This document shows positions 9,154-18,646 of a stretch of 64,000 nucleotides of DNA, one piece after another. The notes under the pieces were generated by a model, which was given only the letters and a program-made list of their open reading frames with translations, made no database searches and was not told the DNA's origin. A program made the translations under genes and the position numbers. Location: the NCBI GenBank assembly GCA_900546115.1, contig URBQ01000003.1:29141-93140 (forward strand), given 5' to 3'. Source of the stretch: an uncultured Collinsella sp. GTDB taxonomy: Bacteria > Actinomycetota > Coriobacteriia > Coriobacteriales > Coriobacteriaceae. Numbering within the stretch: position 1 is the first letter of the stretch; each line of letters begins with the position of its first letter.

Positions 9154-9247
9154 CTTAGGATACATGGTAGGGGCACGCTTGCTGCAAAATTCATCAGCTG
9201 GGAACCTATTCTGCGTCCCATGTCGACTCATCTTCACCACCGGTTAA

Positions 9248-9284
9248 TAAAAAAGAGGTACCGGTTGTTCCGGTACCTCTTTTT
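9248..9284. terminator. Rho-independent terminator of metK (bidirectional)
   Basis: An 11-bp perfect stem (AGAGGTACCGG / CCGGTACCTCT) with loop TTGTT is flanked by A-run and T-run. It lies just downstream of the metK stop on the - strand and could act in both directions. Confidence 0.85.
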
Positions 9285-9321
9285 GGCGTGTTTCTATTTG
9301 GCTGTGGCTTTTCTCGTAAGC

Positions 9322-10602
<1,281 letters not shown>

Positions 10603-10711
10603 GATTGTCCTTTCAAAAACGTGTCCCGGCGACCGTTACCATTCCGCCGGGCTCTCTATGCAAGGGCACATCATAGCGCGTAAATCAAACATTCACACCC
10701 TTTCCGCACCT

Positions 10712-10784
10712 ACTCATTGGGGACAGACTTAAATGACCATCAGGGTGCTCTTTGGGTAGTCATTTAAGTCTGTCCCCAATGAGT
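10712..10784. repeat. Long intergenic inverted repeat (26-nt perfect arms) in a divergent promoter region
   Basis: Arms 10712-10737 and 10759-10784 are perfectly complementary around a 21-nt spacer. Because it lies between the divergent genes metK and gltX, it cannot be a simple terminator for either. The flanking ATGAGTGGGT is also found next to the element at 12421. Confidence 0.88.
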
Positions 10785-10797
10785 GGGTCGGTGCCCT

Positions 10798-10828
10798 TTG
10801 TGCGGAGGTTGCTTTGATGCTTTATACT
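10798..10828 (+). promoter_or_regulatory. Possible gltX promoter
   Basis: A TATACT -10-like hexamer at 10823-10828 has a poor -35 match (TTGTGC, 10798-10803, spacer 19). It is placed about 40 nt before the gltX start, and is followed by the GAGGAG ribosome-binding site at 10857-10862. Confidence 0.35.
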
Positions 10829-10868
10829 GGTGCGGTTAGACATCCATCCTGCAATCGAGGAGATTTCC

Positions 10869-12344
10869 ATGGCATCAGACGTTCGCGTCCGCTTTGCACC
10901 CTCACCGACGGGCAAGCTGCACATCGGCGGCGCCCGCACCGCTATCTATAACTGGGCTTTCGCCCGTGCTAACGGCGGCACGTTCATCCTGCGCATCGAC
11001 GACACCGATCCCACCCGTTCCACCGACGAGAACACGCAGATCATCCTGCGCGCCATGCGTTGGCTGGGCCTGGACTGGGACGAGGGTCCTGAGGTGGGCG
11101 GAGACTTTGGCCCCTACGCCCAGACCGAGCGCCTGGACCTGTACAAGCAGGCTGCCCAGAAGCTTTGGGACGAGGGCAAGGCCTATCCCTGCTTCTGCAC
11201 CAAGGAGCAGCTCGACGCCGATCGCAAGGCCGCGCAGGAGCGCAAGGACCCCTTCCAGGGCTATCAGCGCCGTTGCCGCGACCTTGATCCCGAGGAGGCC
11301 CGCCGTCGCATCGAGGCCGGCGAGTCCTACGTCCTGCGCATCAAGGTACCCGAGGACCGCGGCGACGTCGTCATCCACGATGCCGTCCACGGCGAGGTGA
11401 CCTTCGACGCCAAGGAGCTCGACGACTTTGTCATCTTCCGCTCCGATGGCACGCCCACGTACAACTTTGCGACCGTCGTCGACGACGCCATGATGAAGAT
11501 CACCCATGTCATCCGCGGCGACGACCACCTGTCCAACACCCCGCGTCAGGTCATGGTCTACGAGGCCCTCGGTGCGCCTGTGCCCACGTTCGCCCACATC
11601 TCCATGATCCTGGGCGCCGACGGCAAGAAGCTCTCCAAGCGCCATGGCGCCACCTCGGTGGAGGAGTACCGCGACGCCGGTTACCTGTCCGACGCCTTCG
11701 TCAACTACCTGGCGCTGCTCGGCTGGTCGCTCGACGGCGAGACCACAATCATCCCGCGCGATGTCCTGGCCAGCAAGTTCTCGCTCGACCGCATCTCCAA
11801 GAACCCGGCGACCTTCGACCCCAAGAAACTCGACTGGGTCAACGCCGAGTACATCAACGGCATGTCCGATGCCCAGTTTGCCGACGAGATCATGGTCCCC
11901 GAACTGCACGAGGCGGGTCTCATCGAGGGTAATGTCGAGTACGGCGAGGACTGGATTGATGCGCTTGCCGCCATCGTCAAGCCGCGCACCAAGATGCCGG
12001 CCGACGCCGTGACCGTCGCCGCCCCCATCTTTGCCACGGCCGAGACACTCGAGTATGACGAGAAGTCCGTCAACAAAGGCCTGGCCAAGGAGGGCATGGG
12101 TGCCATTCTGGACGCCGCCAAGGCCGCGCTTGAGGGTGTGGGCGAGTGGACTGCCGAGACCATCGACGCCTCGCTTGAGCCGCTGCCCGAGCAGATGGAC
12201 CTTAAGAAGCGCGTGGTGTTCCAGGCCGTGCGCGTCGCCGTCTGCGGCAACATGGTGAGCCCCCCGTTGGGCGAGACCATGGCGCTCGTCGGCCGCGACG
12301 ACTGCCTGGCACGCATCGACCGCGCCCGCACGATGGCGCTGTAG
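10869..12344 (+). CDS. gltX: Glutamyl-tRNA synthetase
   Basis: This 491-residue class I synthetase charges tRNA-Glu. It has the HIGH-type motif FAPSPTGKLHIGGARTA near residue 8 and the KMSKS-type motif GKKLSKRHGATS near residue 255, followed by the anticodon-binding helical domain. I chose the ATG at 10869 because the family begins with VRVRFAPSPTG and an AGGAG site lies 6 nt upstream. An in-frame GTG at 10830 would add a non-homologous 13-residue leader. Codon use is strongly C-ending, as expected for a highly expressed core gene in this genome. Confidence 0.96.
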   Translation: MASDVRVRFAPSPTGKLHIGGARTAIYNWAFARANGGTFILRIDDTDPTRSTDENTQIILRAMRWLGLDWDEGPEVGGDFGPYAQTERLDLYKQAAQKLWDEGKAYPCFCTKEQLDADRKAAQERKDPFQGYQRRCRDLDPEEARRRIEAGESYVLRIKVPEDRGDVVIHDAVHGEVTFDAKELDDFVIFRSDGTPTYNFATVVDDAMMKITHVIRGDDHLSNTPRQVMVYEALGAPVPTFAHISMILGADGKKLSKRHGATSVEEYRDAGYLSDAFVNYLALLGWSLDGETTIIPRDVLASKFSLDRISKNPATFDPKKLDWVNAEYINGMSDAQFADEIMVPELHEAGLIEGNVEYGEDWIDALAAIVKPRTKMPADAVTVAAPIFATAETLEYDEKSVNKGLAKEGMGAILDAAKAALEGVGEWTAETIDASLEPLPEQMDLKKRVVFQAVRVAVCGNMVSPPLGETMALVGRDDCLARIDRARTMAL

Positions 12345-12367
12345 CAGACGCGTAAACGCATGTATCC

Positions 12368-12398
12368 GAGCCCCGTTCCCCCGAGCGGGGCTCTTGTT
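12368..12398 (+). terminator. Rho-independent terminator of gltX
   Basis: Stem GAGCCCC / GGGGCTC with loop followed by TTGTTT, 24 nt after the gltX stop. Confidence 0.85.
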
Positions 12399-12420
12399 TC
12401 TGTACCGATGAGTGGGTTGC

Positions 12421-12522
12421 TGGGACAAAATAATCAGTAGTGTTTGTCCCATGTTCGAGTGACGCAACAAGCTCGACACTCGTATCGGCCATGGGACAAA
12501 CTCTACTGATTATTTTGTCCCA
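12421..12522. repeat. Long intergenic inverted repeat (33-nt arms, one mismatch)
   Basis: Arms 12421-12453 and 12490-12522 are complementary over 33 nt with a single mismatch. Each arm itself contains a smaller palindrome (TGGGACAAA ... TTTGTCCCA). It lies between the gltX terminator and priA, so it is not the gltX terminator. It shares the GGGACAAA core with the palindrome at 7363. Confidence 0.88.
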
Positions 12523-12554
12523 CCCCTTTCAGGTCCGTTCGTTAGAGGTGGTGT

Positions 12555-14981
12555 ATGGCTCAACAACTGTCGCTGTTTGGTTCGCCGGAACCGGAGGAGA
12601 CTCCGGTGAAGCCCGAGCCTGCACCCGAACCCATCGCCGCCTACGCGAGCGTGGTCCTCGACATCCCCACCCGTGCGCTGTCGGAACCGTTTGCTTACGG
12701 CATCCCCGAGTCCCTTGCCAACGAGGTCCAGATCGGATCCACGGTCCTGGTCCACTTTGGTAACCGTGCCGCCGCGGGCTATATCGTTGATATTGCGCCT
12801 GAGCTGGGCGACCTGCAGGGTAACAACGCCCTCGACCCCGCGCGTATTAAAGCCGTCGAGGCTATCCTCAGCAAACCGCTCTTTACCGCCGAAGCCGCCC
12901 GTATCGCACGCTGGATGAGCCACGAGTACGTCGCGACGCTTTCCGAATGCCTGCGCCTGTTCTTGCCCCCTGGCGGCAGCCCGCGTGTGGTCAAGGGTGA
13001 CGACAGTGTGTGGACGGTTGAACGTCCCGCCGTGAAGCCTATCCAAAACCGCTGGGTCATGCTTACGCCCGAGGGCTTTGACTACACGCCGCCCAAGACC
13101 GCGGTCCGCCAGCGGCAGCTCATCGAGGCGCTCCAGTGCGGCCCGGTCACGACGCGCGACCTCAACCTTCTCTATAACAGCATGTCGGCGACCATCAAGG
13201 CGCTCGAAAAACGCGGCGTCGTGGTTGTGGAGGAGCGCCGCGCCTGGCGTGGCTGCAGCGAGCAGACCACGCTGTCCTCGGCGAGCGGCAAGGCCCCGAT
13301 GGCACTCACCAACGGTCAGCGACAGGCCCTCGCGCAGATTGAGCGCGCACGCCTTGACGCTCACGGCGACGTGGTCCTAGTCGATGGCGTCACTGGATCC
13401 GGCAAAACCGAGGTCTACCTTTCCGCTATCGAGCGCGTGCTCGCGGCCGGCCGCTCAGCCTGCGTACTGGTGCCCGAGATATCGCTGACAGCCCAGACCG
13501 TCGGCCGCTTCCGCTCGCGCTTTGGCGAGACGGTCGCCGTGTTCCATTCGCGGCTTTCGGCCGGCGAGCGCCTGGACCAGTGGGATATGGTTGCCAGCGG
13601 TGCGGCCCGCGTGGTCGTCGGCGCTCGCTCGGCGCTCTTTTGCCCGCTCAGCGACTTGGGCCTCATCATCATCGACGAGGAGCACGAGACCAGTTACAAG
13701 CAGGGCTCCAGTCCGCGCTACCACGCGCGCGAGGTGGCGGCCGAGATGGCGCGGCGCTATCGCTGCCCGCTCGTGTTGGGCTCCGCCACGCCCTCGGCCG
13801 AGGCCCTCGACCGCTGCCGTCGTGGCACGTATAACGGTGCCACTTGGACGCGTGTCGAGATGCCCGAGCGCCCGGGACACGCCGTGCTTCCCATGGTCCG
13901 AATTGCCGACCTGCGCCGTGAGTTTTCTCACGGCAGCCGCTCCATGTTCTCAAAACCCTTGATGGAGGGCTTGGATCGCGTGGTCGAACGCCGTGAGAAG
14001 GCCGTGCTGCTGCATAACCGCCGCGGCTTTGCGCCGTTTTTGATGTGCCGCGAGTGCGGCTGCGTCCCCACCTGCAACCACTGCTCCACCGCGCTTACGT
14101 ATCACGAGCGCACGCACACGCTGCAGTGCCACACTTGCGGTTCGTCTTGGCGCGTGCAGCCGTATCCCGCGCCCACGAGCCGTTGCCCCAAATGTGGCAG
14201 TCGCTATCTTGCAAAAATGGGGCTGGGCACGCAGCAGATCGAGGACGCATTGCACCAGATGCTGCCCGAGGACGTCGCCATCATCCGCATGGATGCCGAT
14301 TCCACGCGCGGCAAGGATGCGCACAAAAAGCTGCTCGAGCAGTTCGATGCGGCCGATTGCGCCGTGTTGCTGGGCACCCAAATGATCGCCAAGGGTCTCG
14401 ACTTTCCCGAGGTCACGCTCGTGGGCGTGGTCAATGCCGACTTCGCCCTCAAGCTGCCGGACTTCCGCGCAGGGGAGCGCGCCTACGATTTACTGGAGCA
14501 GGTCGCCGGCCGTGCCGGTCGCGGTGATCGTCCCGGTGAGGTGATCATCCAGACCTACCTGCCCGAGGATCCGGTCATTCGCGCCGTCGCTAAGCACGAC
14601 CGTTCGATCTTTACCGACTACGACCTGGACCAGCGCCGCGACGCCCTGTATCCACCGTTCGTGCGTCTGGTCAACATTTTGGTGTGGTCGGCGAACCGAG
14701 ACGACGCGCAAGACTACATCGGCCGCATCGCCAAGCTCCTCAAGCGTCGCTGGCATGCCGCCGCGCCCGATTTTTTGCGGGCAGGGAGTGCCGTGCCGCA
14801 GGTGCTGGGCCCGGCTTCGTGTGTAATCGAGAGAGCCAAGGACCGTTACCGCTTCCATCTGCTTGTGAAGTCGCCCGTGGGGTACCATGTCTCTGATGAT
14901 ATCGACGCCTGCCTCAAAGAGGTGGGCTCCGTGCGCGGCGTGAGCGTGAGCGTTGACGTCGACGCCTATGATTTGATGTAA
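12555..14981 (+). CDS. priA: Primosomal protein N' (replication restart helicase PriA)
   Basis: This 808-residue superfamily-2 DNA helicase restarts stalled forks. An N-terminal DNA-binding domain is followed by Walker A GVTGSGKTEVY near residue 280, the DEEH box in IIIDEEHETSYKQ near 375 and the VLGSATPS motif. A zinc-binding insert (about 498-550) has paired cysteines C..CGC..TC..C and C..CG...C..C. The C-terminal helicase half has MIAKGLDFPEVTLVG and QVAGRAGRGDRPG. The def gene follows after only a short gap, so the two are probably co-transcribed. Confidence 0.95.
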   Translation: MAQQLSLFGSPEPEETPVKPEPAPEPIAAYASVVLDIPTRALSEPFAYGIPESLANEVQIGSTVLVHFGNRAAAGYIVDIAPELGDLQGNNALDPARIKAVEAILSKPLFTAEAARIARWMSHEYVATLSECLRLFLPPGGSPRVVKGDDSVWTVERPAVKPIQNRWVMLTPEGFDYTPPKTAVRQRQLIEALQCGPVTTRDLNLLYNSMSATIKALEKRGVVVVEERRAWRGCSEQTTLSSASGKAPMALTNGQRQALAQIERARLDAHGDVVLVDGVTGSGKTEVYLSAIERVLAAGRSACVLVPEISLTAQTVGRFRSRFGETVAVFHSRLSAGERLDQWDMVASGAARVVVGARSALFCPLSDLGLIIIDEEHETSYKQGSSPRYHAREVAAEMARRYRCPLVLGSATPSAEALDRCRRGTYNGATWTRVEMPERPGHAVLPMVRIADLRREFSHGSRSMFSKPLMEGLDRVVERREKAVLLHNRRGFAPFLMCRECGCVPTCNHCSTALTYHERTHTLQCHTCGSSWRVQPYPAPTSRCPKCGSRYLAKMGLGTQQIEDALHQMLPEDVAIIRMDADSTRGKDAHKKLLEQFDAADCAVLLGTQMIAKGLDFPEVTLVGVVNADFALKLPDFRAGERAYDLLEQVAGRAGRGDRPGEVIIQTYLPEDPVIRAVAKHDRSIFTDYDLDQRRDALYPPFVRLVNILVWSANRDDAQDYIGRIAKLLKRRWHAAAPDFLRAGSAVPQVLGPASCVIERAKDRYRFHLLVKSPVGYHVSDDIDACLKEVGSVRGVSVSVDVDAYDLM

Positions 14982-14999
14982 CAACCTGAAAGGATGGCC

Positions 15000-15536
15000 A
15001 TGGAAGCCAACGGAATCGTACTGTCGCCCGACCCTCGTTTACGCCAGGAGTGCGCCGTCATCGAGGAGATCACCCCGGCGATCGAGGCGCTTGCCGAGAA
15101 GATGAAGAAGATGATGTTCGAGAATGGCGGCTGCGGCCTGGCTGCTCCGCAGATCGGCGAGCTTATTCAGCTCGTCACCATCGACTGCGACTACAGCGAC
15201 AAGAACGACTACGACCCGTACGTGCTCATCAATCCTGTCATTGTTGAGCAGAGTGACCATTTGGTGCCGTTTAGCGAGGGCTGCCTGTCTATCCCCGGGA
15301 TTAGCTGCGAGATTGAGCGTCCCGACCATGTCGTCGTCGAGGCGTATGATCTGGGCGCCAACCTGATTCGCTATGAGGCCTCGGGCGATCTGTTCTGCGT
15401 GTGCCTGCAGCACGAGATCGACCACCTGCACGGCAACACCATGTTCGAGCGCCTTAAGCCCATGCAGAGGCTCAAGGCCGTCAAGGAGTACCAGGACGCC
15501 CTGGCCCGCGGCGCTCGACCGGGCGAGACGGAGTAG
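15000..15536 (+). CDS. def: Peptide deformylase
   Basis: This 178-residue metalloenzyme removes the N-formyl group from new proteins. All three motifs are present: GCGLAAPQIG near residue 44, EGCLSIPG near 95, and QHEIDHLHG near 137, whose two His with the motif-2 Cys bind the metal. The ATG at 15000 has AAAGG at a proper distance. An ATG two codons earlier (14994) abuts the AAAGG and is unlikely. It follows priA within 20 nt. Functionally it pairs with fmt downstream, although a terminator and an inverted repeat lie between them. Confidence 0.95.
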   Translation: MEANGIVLSPDPRLRQECAVIEEITPAIEALAEKMKKMMFENGGCGLAAPQIGELIQLVTIDCDYSDKNDYDPYVLINPVIVEQSDHLVPFSEGCLSIPGISCEIERPDHVVVEAYDLGANLIRYEASGDLFCVCLQHEIDHLHGNTMFERLKPMQRLKAVKEYQDALARGARPGETE

Positions 15537-15547
15537 GGCCCACCGTT

Positions 15548-15643
15548 CCCGGTGCTGAGCGCCCACATATCATCCCGTGCTCAAACATTCTCGCTTTGCT
15601 GCGAAACTGCGCGCGGGACGATATGTGGGCGCTCAGCACCGGG
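15548..15643. repeat. Long intergenic inverted repeat (30-nt arms, one mismatch)
   Basis: Arms 15548-15577 and 15614-15643 are complementary with one mismatch. The element lies 12 nt after def, ahead of the def terminator. It has the same design as the elements at 9035, 10712 and 12421, but an unrelated arm sequence. Confidence 0.87.
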
Positions 15644-15721
15644 GGCTGCGTTGTTCTGGCTCGGTTCGCCCGGGTGCCGTCGGGCCAGGGATGGGCGTCT
15701 TCGCTGATGGGTGCTTTGCTG

Positions 15722-15755
15722 AAAGAGCTGCTTTTATTGCGGCTCTTTCTTTGGT
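15722..15755 (+). terminator. Rho-independent terminator after def
   Basis: Stem AAAGAGCTGC / GCGGCTCTTT (one G-U pair) with a T-rich tail (CTTTGGTTTT). It lies 185 nt after def and would separate it from fmt. The rest of 15650-15863 shows no convincing gene and is T-rich, with a likely promoter for fmt that I cannot pin down. Confidence 0.7.
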
Positions 15756-15863
15756 TTTGGGTATATTTGTTCTTGTTGAAATGTTATTGCGGATGGGCTG
15801 GTGATTTGGCTTTCCGCTGCTCTTTGTAGCCGTCTCGGCTTTGGTTGAGGGGAGATGTCCTTT

Positions 15864-16784
15864 ATGCGTATTGTGTTTATGGGTACGCCTGATTTTGCTG
15901 TGCCTTCGCTGACTTCGCTTGTGGAGGCTGGGAATGAGATTGCGCTTGTTGTTACTCGTCCTGATGCTGTTCGTGGGCGTGGTAAGAAGCTTGAGCCGTC
16001 TCCTGTTAAGGCTAAGGCGCTTGAGCTGGGGTTGCCGGTTGTTGAGGCAAATCGTATGACGCCTGAGGTTGTTGAGGCACTTCAGGCTGCCCGGGCTGAC
16101 ATTTTCTGTGTAGCTGCTTATGGCTGCATTTTGCCCGATGAGGTGCTGCATATGGCGCCGCTTGGTATTGTGAATGTTCATGCTTCGCTGCTGCCTCGTT
16201 GGCGTGGGGCTGCTCCTATTCAGCGTGCCATTCTTGCTGGTGACGAGGTCGCCGGCGTTTCTATTATGCGCATTGGGCATGGCGTGGATACCGGCGCCTA
16301 TTGTGCGCAGGCCTCGACCTCGGTTGCCGGTAAGCATGCCGAGGCGCTGACTATGGAGCTCGCTGAGCTCGGCGGCAAACTGCTTGCCGATATGCTTCCT
16401 TCTCTTGCCGATGGCATCGCCGTGTGGATCGAACAGGACGAGGCGCTCGTTACCCATGCTGCCAAGATTTCTAAGCAGGAGATGCGCTTGGATCCGCAAA
16501 TGTCGGCGCTTGATTGCGTGCGTCATGTGCTGGCCTCATCCGATACCGCGCCTGCTCGTTGCGTGATTGCCGGCAAGACCGTGCGTGTGCTCGATGCTGC
16601 GGCGGCTGATGTGTCGCTTGGCGAGGGTCAGGTTCTCGTTCAGGCTAAGCGTGTTTACCTTGGCCTTTCCGATGGCTCGGTTGAGTTGCTCGAGGTTAAG
16701 CCTGATGGCAAGCGTGCTATGGTCGCTTCTGCTTGGGCTGCTGGCCTGCAGGGTGCCGATCTTTCGTGGGGTGTTTTGTCATGA
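15864..16784 (+). CDS. fmt: Methionyl-tRNA formyltransferase
   Basis: This 306-residue enzyme formylates initiator Met-tRNA. It has MRIVFMGTPDFAVPSL at the start, the RGRGKKLEPSPVK loop, the hallmark NVHASLLPRWRGAAPIQRAI near residue 108, and GVDTGAY. The ATG at 15864 is preceded by GAGGGGAG at about 9 nt; the ATG at 15855 directly abuts that site. The stop overlaps the rsmB start (ATGA). The first half of the gene uses T-ending codons (GTT, GCT, CGT, CCT) far more than gltX or priA, a clear change in wobble-base use. Function as such is ordinary. Confidence 0.95.
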   Translation: MRIVFMGTPDFAVPSLTSLVEAGNEIALVVTRPDAVRGRGKKLEPSPVKAKALELGLPVVEANRMTPEVVEALQAARADIFCVAAYGCILPDEVLHMAPLGIVNVHASLLPRWRGAAPIQRAILAGDEVAGVSIMRIGHGVDTGAYCAQASTSVAGKHAEALTMELAELGGKLLADMLPSLADGIAVWIEQDEALVTHAAKISKQEMRLDPQMSALDCVRHVLASSDTAPARCVIAGKTVRVLDAAAADVSLGEGQVLVQAKRVYLGLSDGSVELLEVKPDGKRAMVASAWAAGLQGADLSWGVLS

Positions 16785-18181
16785 GCAAGCTGTCTCCCGC
16801 GCGCAAGCTTGCGCTCGATGTGCTGATGGAGGCCGATCGCCGTGGCATGTATGCGCGCGACGTGTTGTCTTCCCGTGCTTCCGCCAAGGCCATTGACCAG
16901 CGCGATTCTGCGTTTGCCGCTCGCTTGGCGCTCGGTGTTGCCGCCACGCAGGGTGTTTTGGACGAGCTGCTCGATCAGTTTCTCGATAAGCCCAAAAAGG
17001 TTGCGCCGCGCGTTCGCATGGCGCTTCGTATCTCGGCCTTCGAGATGCTCTACCTGCATACGCCGGGCCGTGTTGCCGTAAGTCAGGGTGTTGAACTGGT
17101 TCGTTGCGGTGCTAAGTCCGCCGCCGGCTTGGCCAATGCTGTACTGCATAAGGTTGCGGACAATGTTGAGGACTTTGCCACGGCATCCGACATGGATGAG
17201 TCCGAGCGACGCTTGGTTCGTCTGTCGCGCCTTATGGGTCTTCCTCGCTGGCTGTGCGCTCGCATTATGGCGTCGTTTGACACGCCCGAGGGTGCGCTTA
17301 ACTTTGCCGGCAATCTGGCCCCCGCGCCGCTGGCCCTGCATGAGAACGCCTTTGCGACTAAGCTCGATCCGTATATTTCGCAGCTTGTGGCACCCGTGTT
17401 CCCGGGCTGCCATGCCCCGGTTGATGCCCAGGTTACCGTTGCTTCGGGTGTGTTTGAGCGTGCTGCCGCGGTGGCATCTGATCTCAACGCGCAACTTATC
17501 GCCACAGCTGCCACGCGCCCTGGTAGCTGCCTTGAGATTGGTGCTGGTCGTGGCACCAAGACCTATGTGATGATGTGCCAGGCCAAGCGTGCGGGCTATG
17601 AGCGTCAGCATACGGCGCTCGATCTGCATGATCGCAAGTGCGATCTGAATCTCGCTCGCCTGCATAAGGCCGGCATTCAGGGCGTTCGTACGGTTTCGGG
17701 TGATGCTTGCGAGCTTGATGAGGTGCTCACATCATTTGATGCCATGCTTGGCGAGCCGGTTAAGTTCGACACGGTCTTTATCGACGCGCCGTGCTCTGGC
17801 ACCGGCACTATGCGCCGTCATCCCGAGATTCCGTGGCGTCTGACCGAAAAGGATGTGACGGTTGAGCTGCCCAAGCTGCAGCTGACGATGCTCAAAGAGG
17901 CTGCTGCGCGCGTGGCTGCCGGCGGCGAGCTCATCTATGCGACGTGCTCGGTTTTCGACGAGGAGAACACGCAGGTCGTGGAAGCGTTCCTGAGCTCTCC
18001 CGAGGGTGCCGGCTTTAGCGTTGCACCGCTTTCCGAGGCGCAGATTCTTCAATTGCCTGAGTTCGCCCAGGCCAAGAAGCTCGTATCCGTACGCCAGAAC
18101 GATCGAGGCCTCTTCCAAAGCGTGCCGGTAAACGCCGACTCCTACGACGGCCACTTCTGCGCCCGCCTGGTCCACAAGTAA
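16781..18181 (+). CDS. rsmB: 16S rRNA (cytosine-5)-methyltransferase, RsmB family
   Basis: This 466-residue protein has an N-terminal NusB-like RNA-binding domain (SPARKLALDVLMEAD ... ALRISAFEMLYL) and a C-terminal Rossmann methyltransferase. Visible motifs are the SAM site CLEIGAGRGTKT near residue 250, motif IV DAPCSGTGTMRRHPEI near 340, and motif VI YATCSVFDEEN near 385. Both catalytic cysteines are present. RsmB methylates C967 of 16S rRNA in E. coli; the target here is by homology. The ATG overlaps the fmt stop by 4 nt (ATGA), so the pair is translationally coupled. Start at 16781 is preferred over longer in-frame options inside fmt. Confidence 0.93.
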   Translation: MSKLSPARKLALDVLMEADRRGMYARDVLSSRASAKAIDQRDSAFAARLALGVAATQGVLDELLDQFLDKPKKVAPRVRMALRISAFEMLYLHTPGRVAVSQGVELVRCGAKSAAGLANAVLHKVADNVEDFATASDMDESERRLVRLSRLMGLPRWLCARIMASFDTPEGALNFAGNLAPAPLALHENAFATKLDPYISQLVAPVFPGCHAPVDAQVTVASGVFERAAAVASDLNAQLIATAATRPGSCLEIGAGRGTKTYVMMCQAKRAGYERQHTALDLHDRKCDLNLARLHKAGIQGVRTVSGDACELDEVLTSFDAMLGEPVKFDTVFIDAPCSGTGTMRRHPEIPWRLTEKDVTVELPKLQLTMLKEAAARVAAGGELIYATCSVFDEENTQVVEAFLSSPEGAGFSVAPLSEAQILQLPEFAQAKKLVSVRQNDRGLFQSVPVNADSYDGHFCARLVHK

Positions 18182-18187
18182 CGACTA

Positions 18188-18254
18188 AGTTGCGGTGAAA
18201 TAGGGATTGAATAGCGGCTTCTGCCCGCCAAACAGTCCTTATTTCACCGCAACT
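18188..18254. repeat. Intergenic inverted repeat (20-nt arms, two mismatches)
   Basis: Arms 18188-18207 and 18235-18254 are complementary except for two positions that could form G-U pairs. It lies between the convergent rsmB and the FmdB gene. A single related arm is seen at 1974-1997. Confidence 0.8.
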
Positions 18255-18279
18255 CATAAGGAACCTGGGCAGCTAAAGA

Positions 18280-18315
18280 ATCAGCCCCGCGATTGGTGTT
18301 GGTCGCGGGGCTGAT
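18280..18315. terminator. Terminator between convergent rsmB and FmdB-type gene
   Basis: A 13-bp stem (ATCAGCCCCGCGA / TCGCGGGGCTGAT) lies just downstream of the FmdB-type stop and followed by T-rich sequence on both strands. Confidence 0.75.
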
Positions 18316-18321
18316 TGGTTT

Positions 18322-18558
18322 CTAGTGGCTATGCGGGCAGTTGGCGCAGCAACCGCTGGTGGCGCTGGTGCTGGAGCCGCCACTGCGCTGATCAGTGTTG
18401 TAGAAGCCGCTGCCCTCAAACTTGATGCCGCTGGCCGAGAACGTCTTGGCGGCCGGAGCGCCGCAGTTGGGGCACACGACCTCGGGGGTCTCGGACATGG
18501 GATGCTCAACCTCAAACACGTTGCCGCAGCTCGAGCACTTGTAATCGTAGCGCGCCAT
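18322..18558 (-). CDS. FmdB-type zinc-ribbon protein
   Basis: This 78-residue protein has the FmdB-family zinc ribbon at the N-terminus (MARYDYKCSSCG and VVCPNCG). The usual GIKFEGSGFY strand follows, then a Ser/Gly/Cys tail ending CCANCPHSH, which adds a possible second metal site. The family's role is unclear; it was named after a putative regulator of formamidase genes. It has its own terminator downstream. The ATG is preceded by AAAAGGAAGT. Confidence 0.85.
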   Translation of the reverse strand: MARYDYKCSSCGNVFEVEHPMSETPEVVCPNCGAPAAKTFSASGIKFEGSGFYNTDQRSGGSSTSATSGCCANCPHSH

Positions 18559-18580
18559 AATACTTCCTTTTCAGCACAAA

Positions 18581-18602
18581 GCGGGCAGATTACTCTGCCC
18601 GC
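18581..18602 (-). terminator. Hairpin downstream of the amylase/glucanotransferase gene
   Basis: An 8-bp stem (GCGGGCAG / CTGCCCGC) followed on the - strand by TTTG, 45 nt after the stop of the fusion gene. It is a weak terminator candidate and also lies in the leader of the FmdB-type gene. Confidence 0.5.
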
Positions 18603-18646
18603 AAAAATTCAAACGTCTGTAACTGTACCCTATATCGGGCGTTTTA

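Noticed and set aside
10902..12479. Long - strand frame of 525 codons opposite gltX
   Set aside because: Antisense shadow of gltX; no recognisable domains and no ribosome-binding site.
15577..15829. Short + strand frames between def and fmt, one with a hydrophobic C-terminus
   Set aside because: They run through the inverted repeat and the def terminator; the hydrophobic stretch is read from the T-rich terminator tail.
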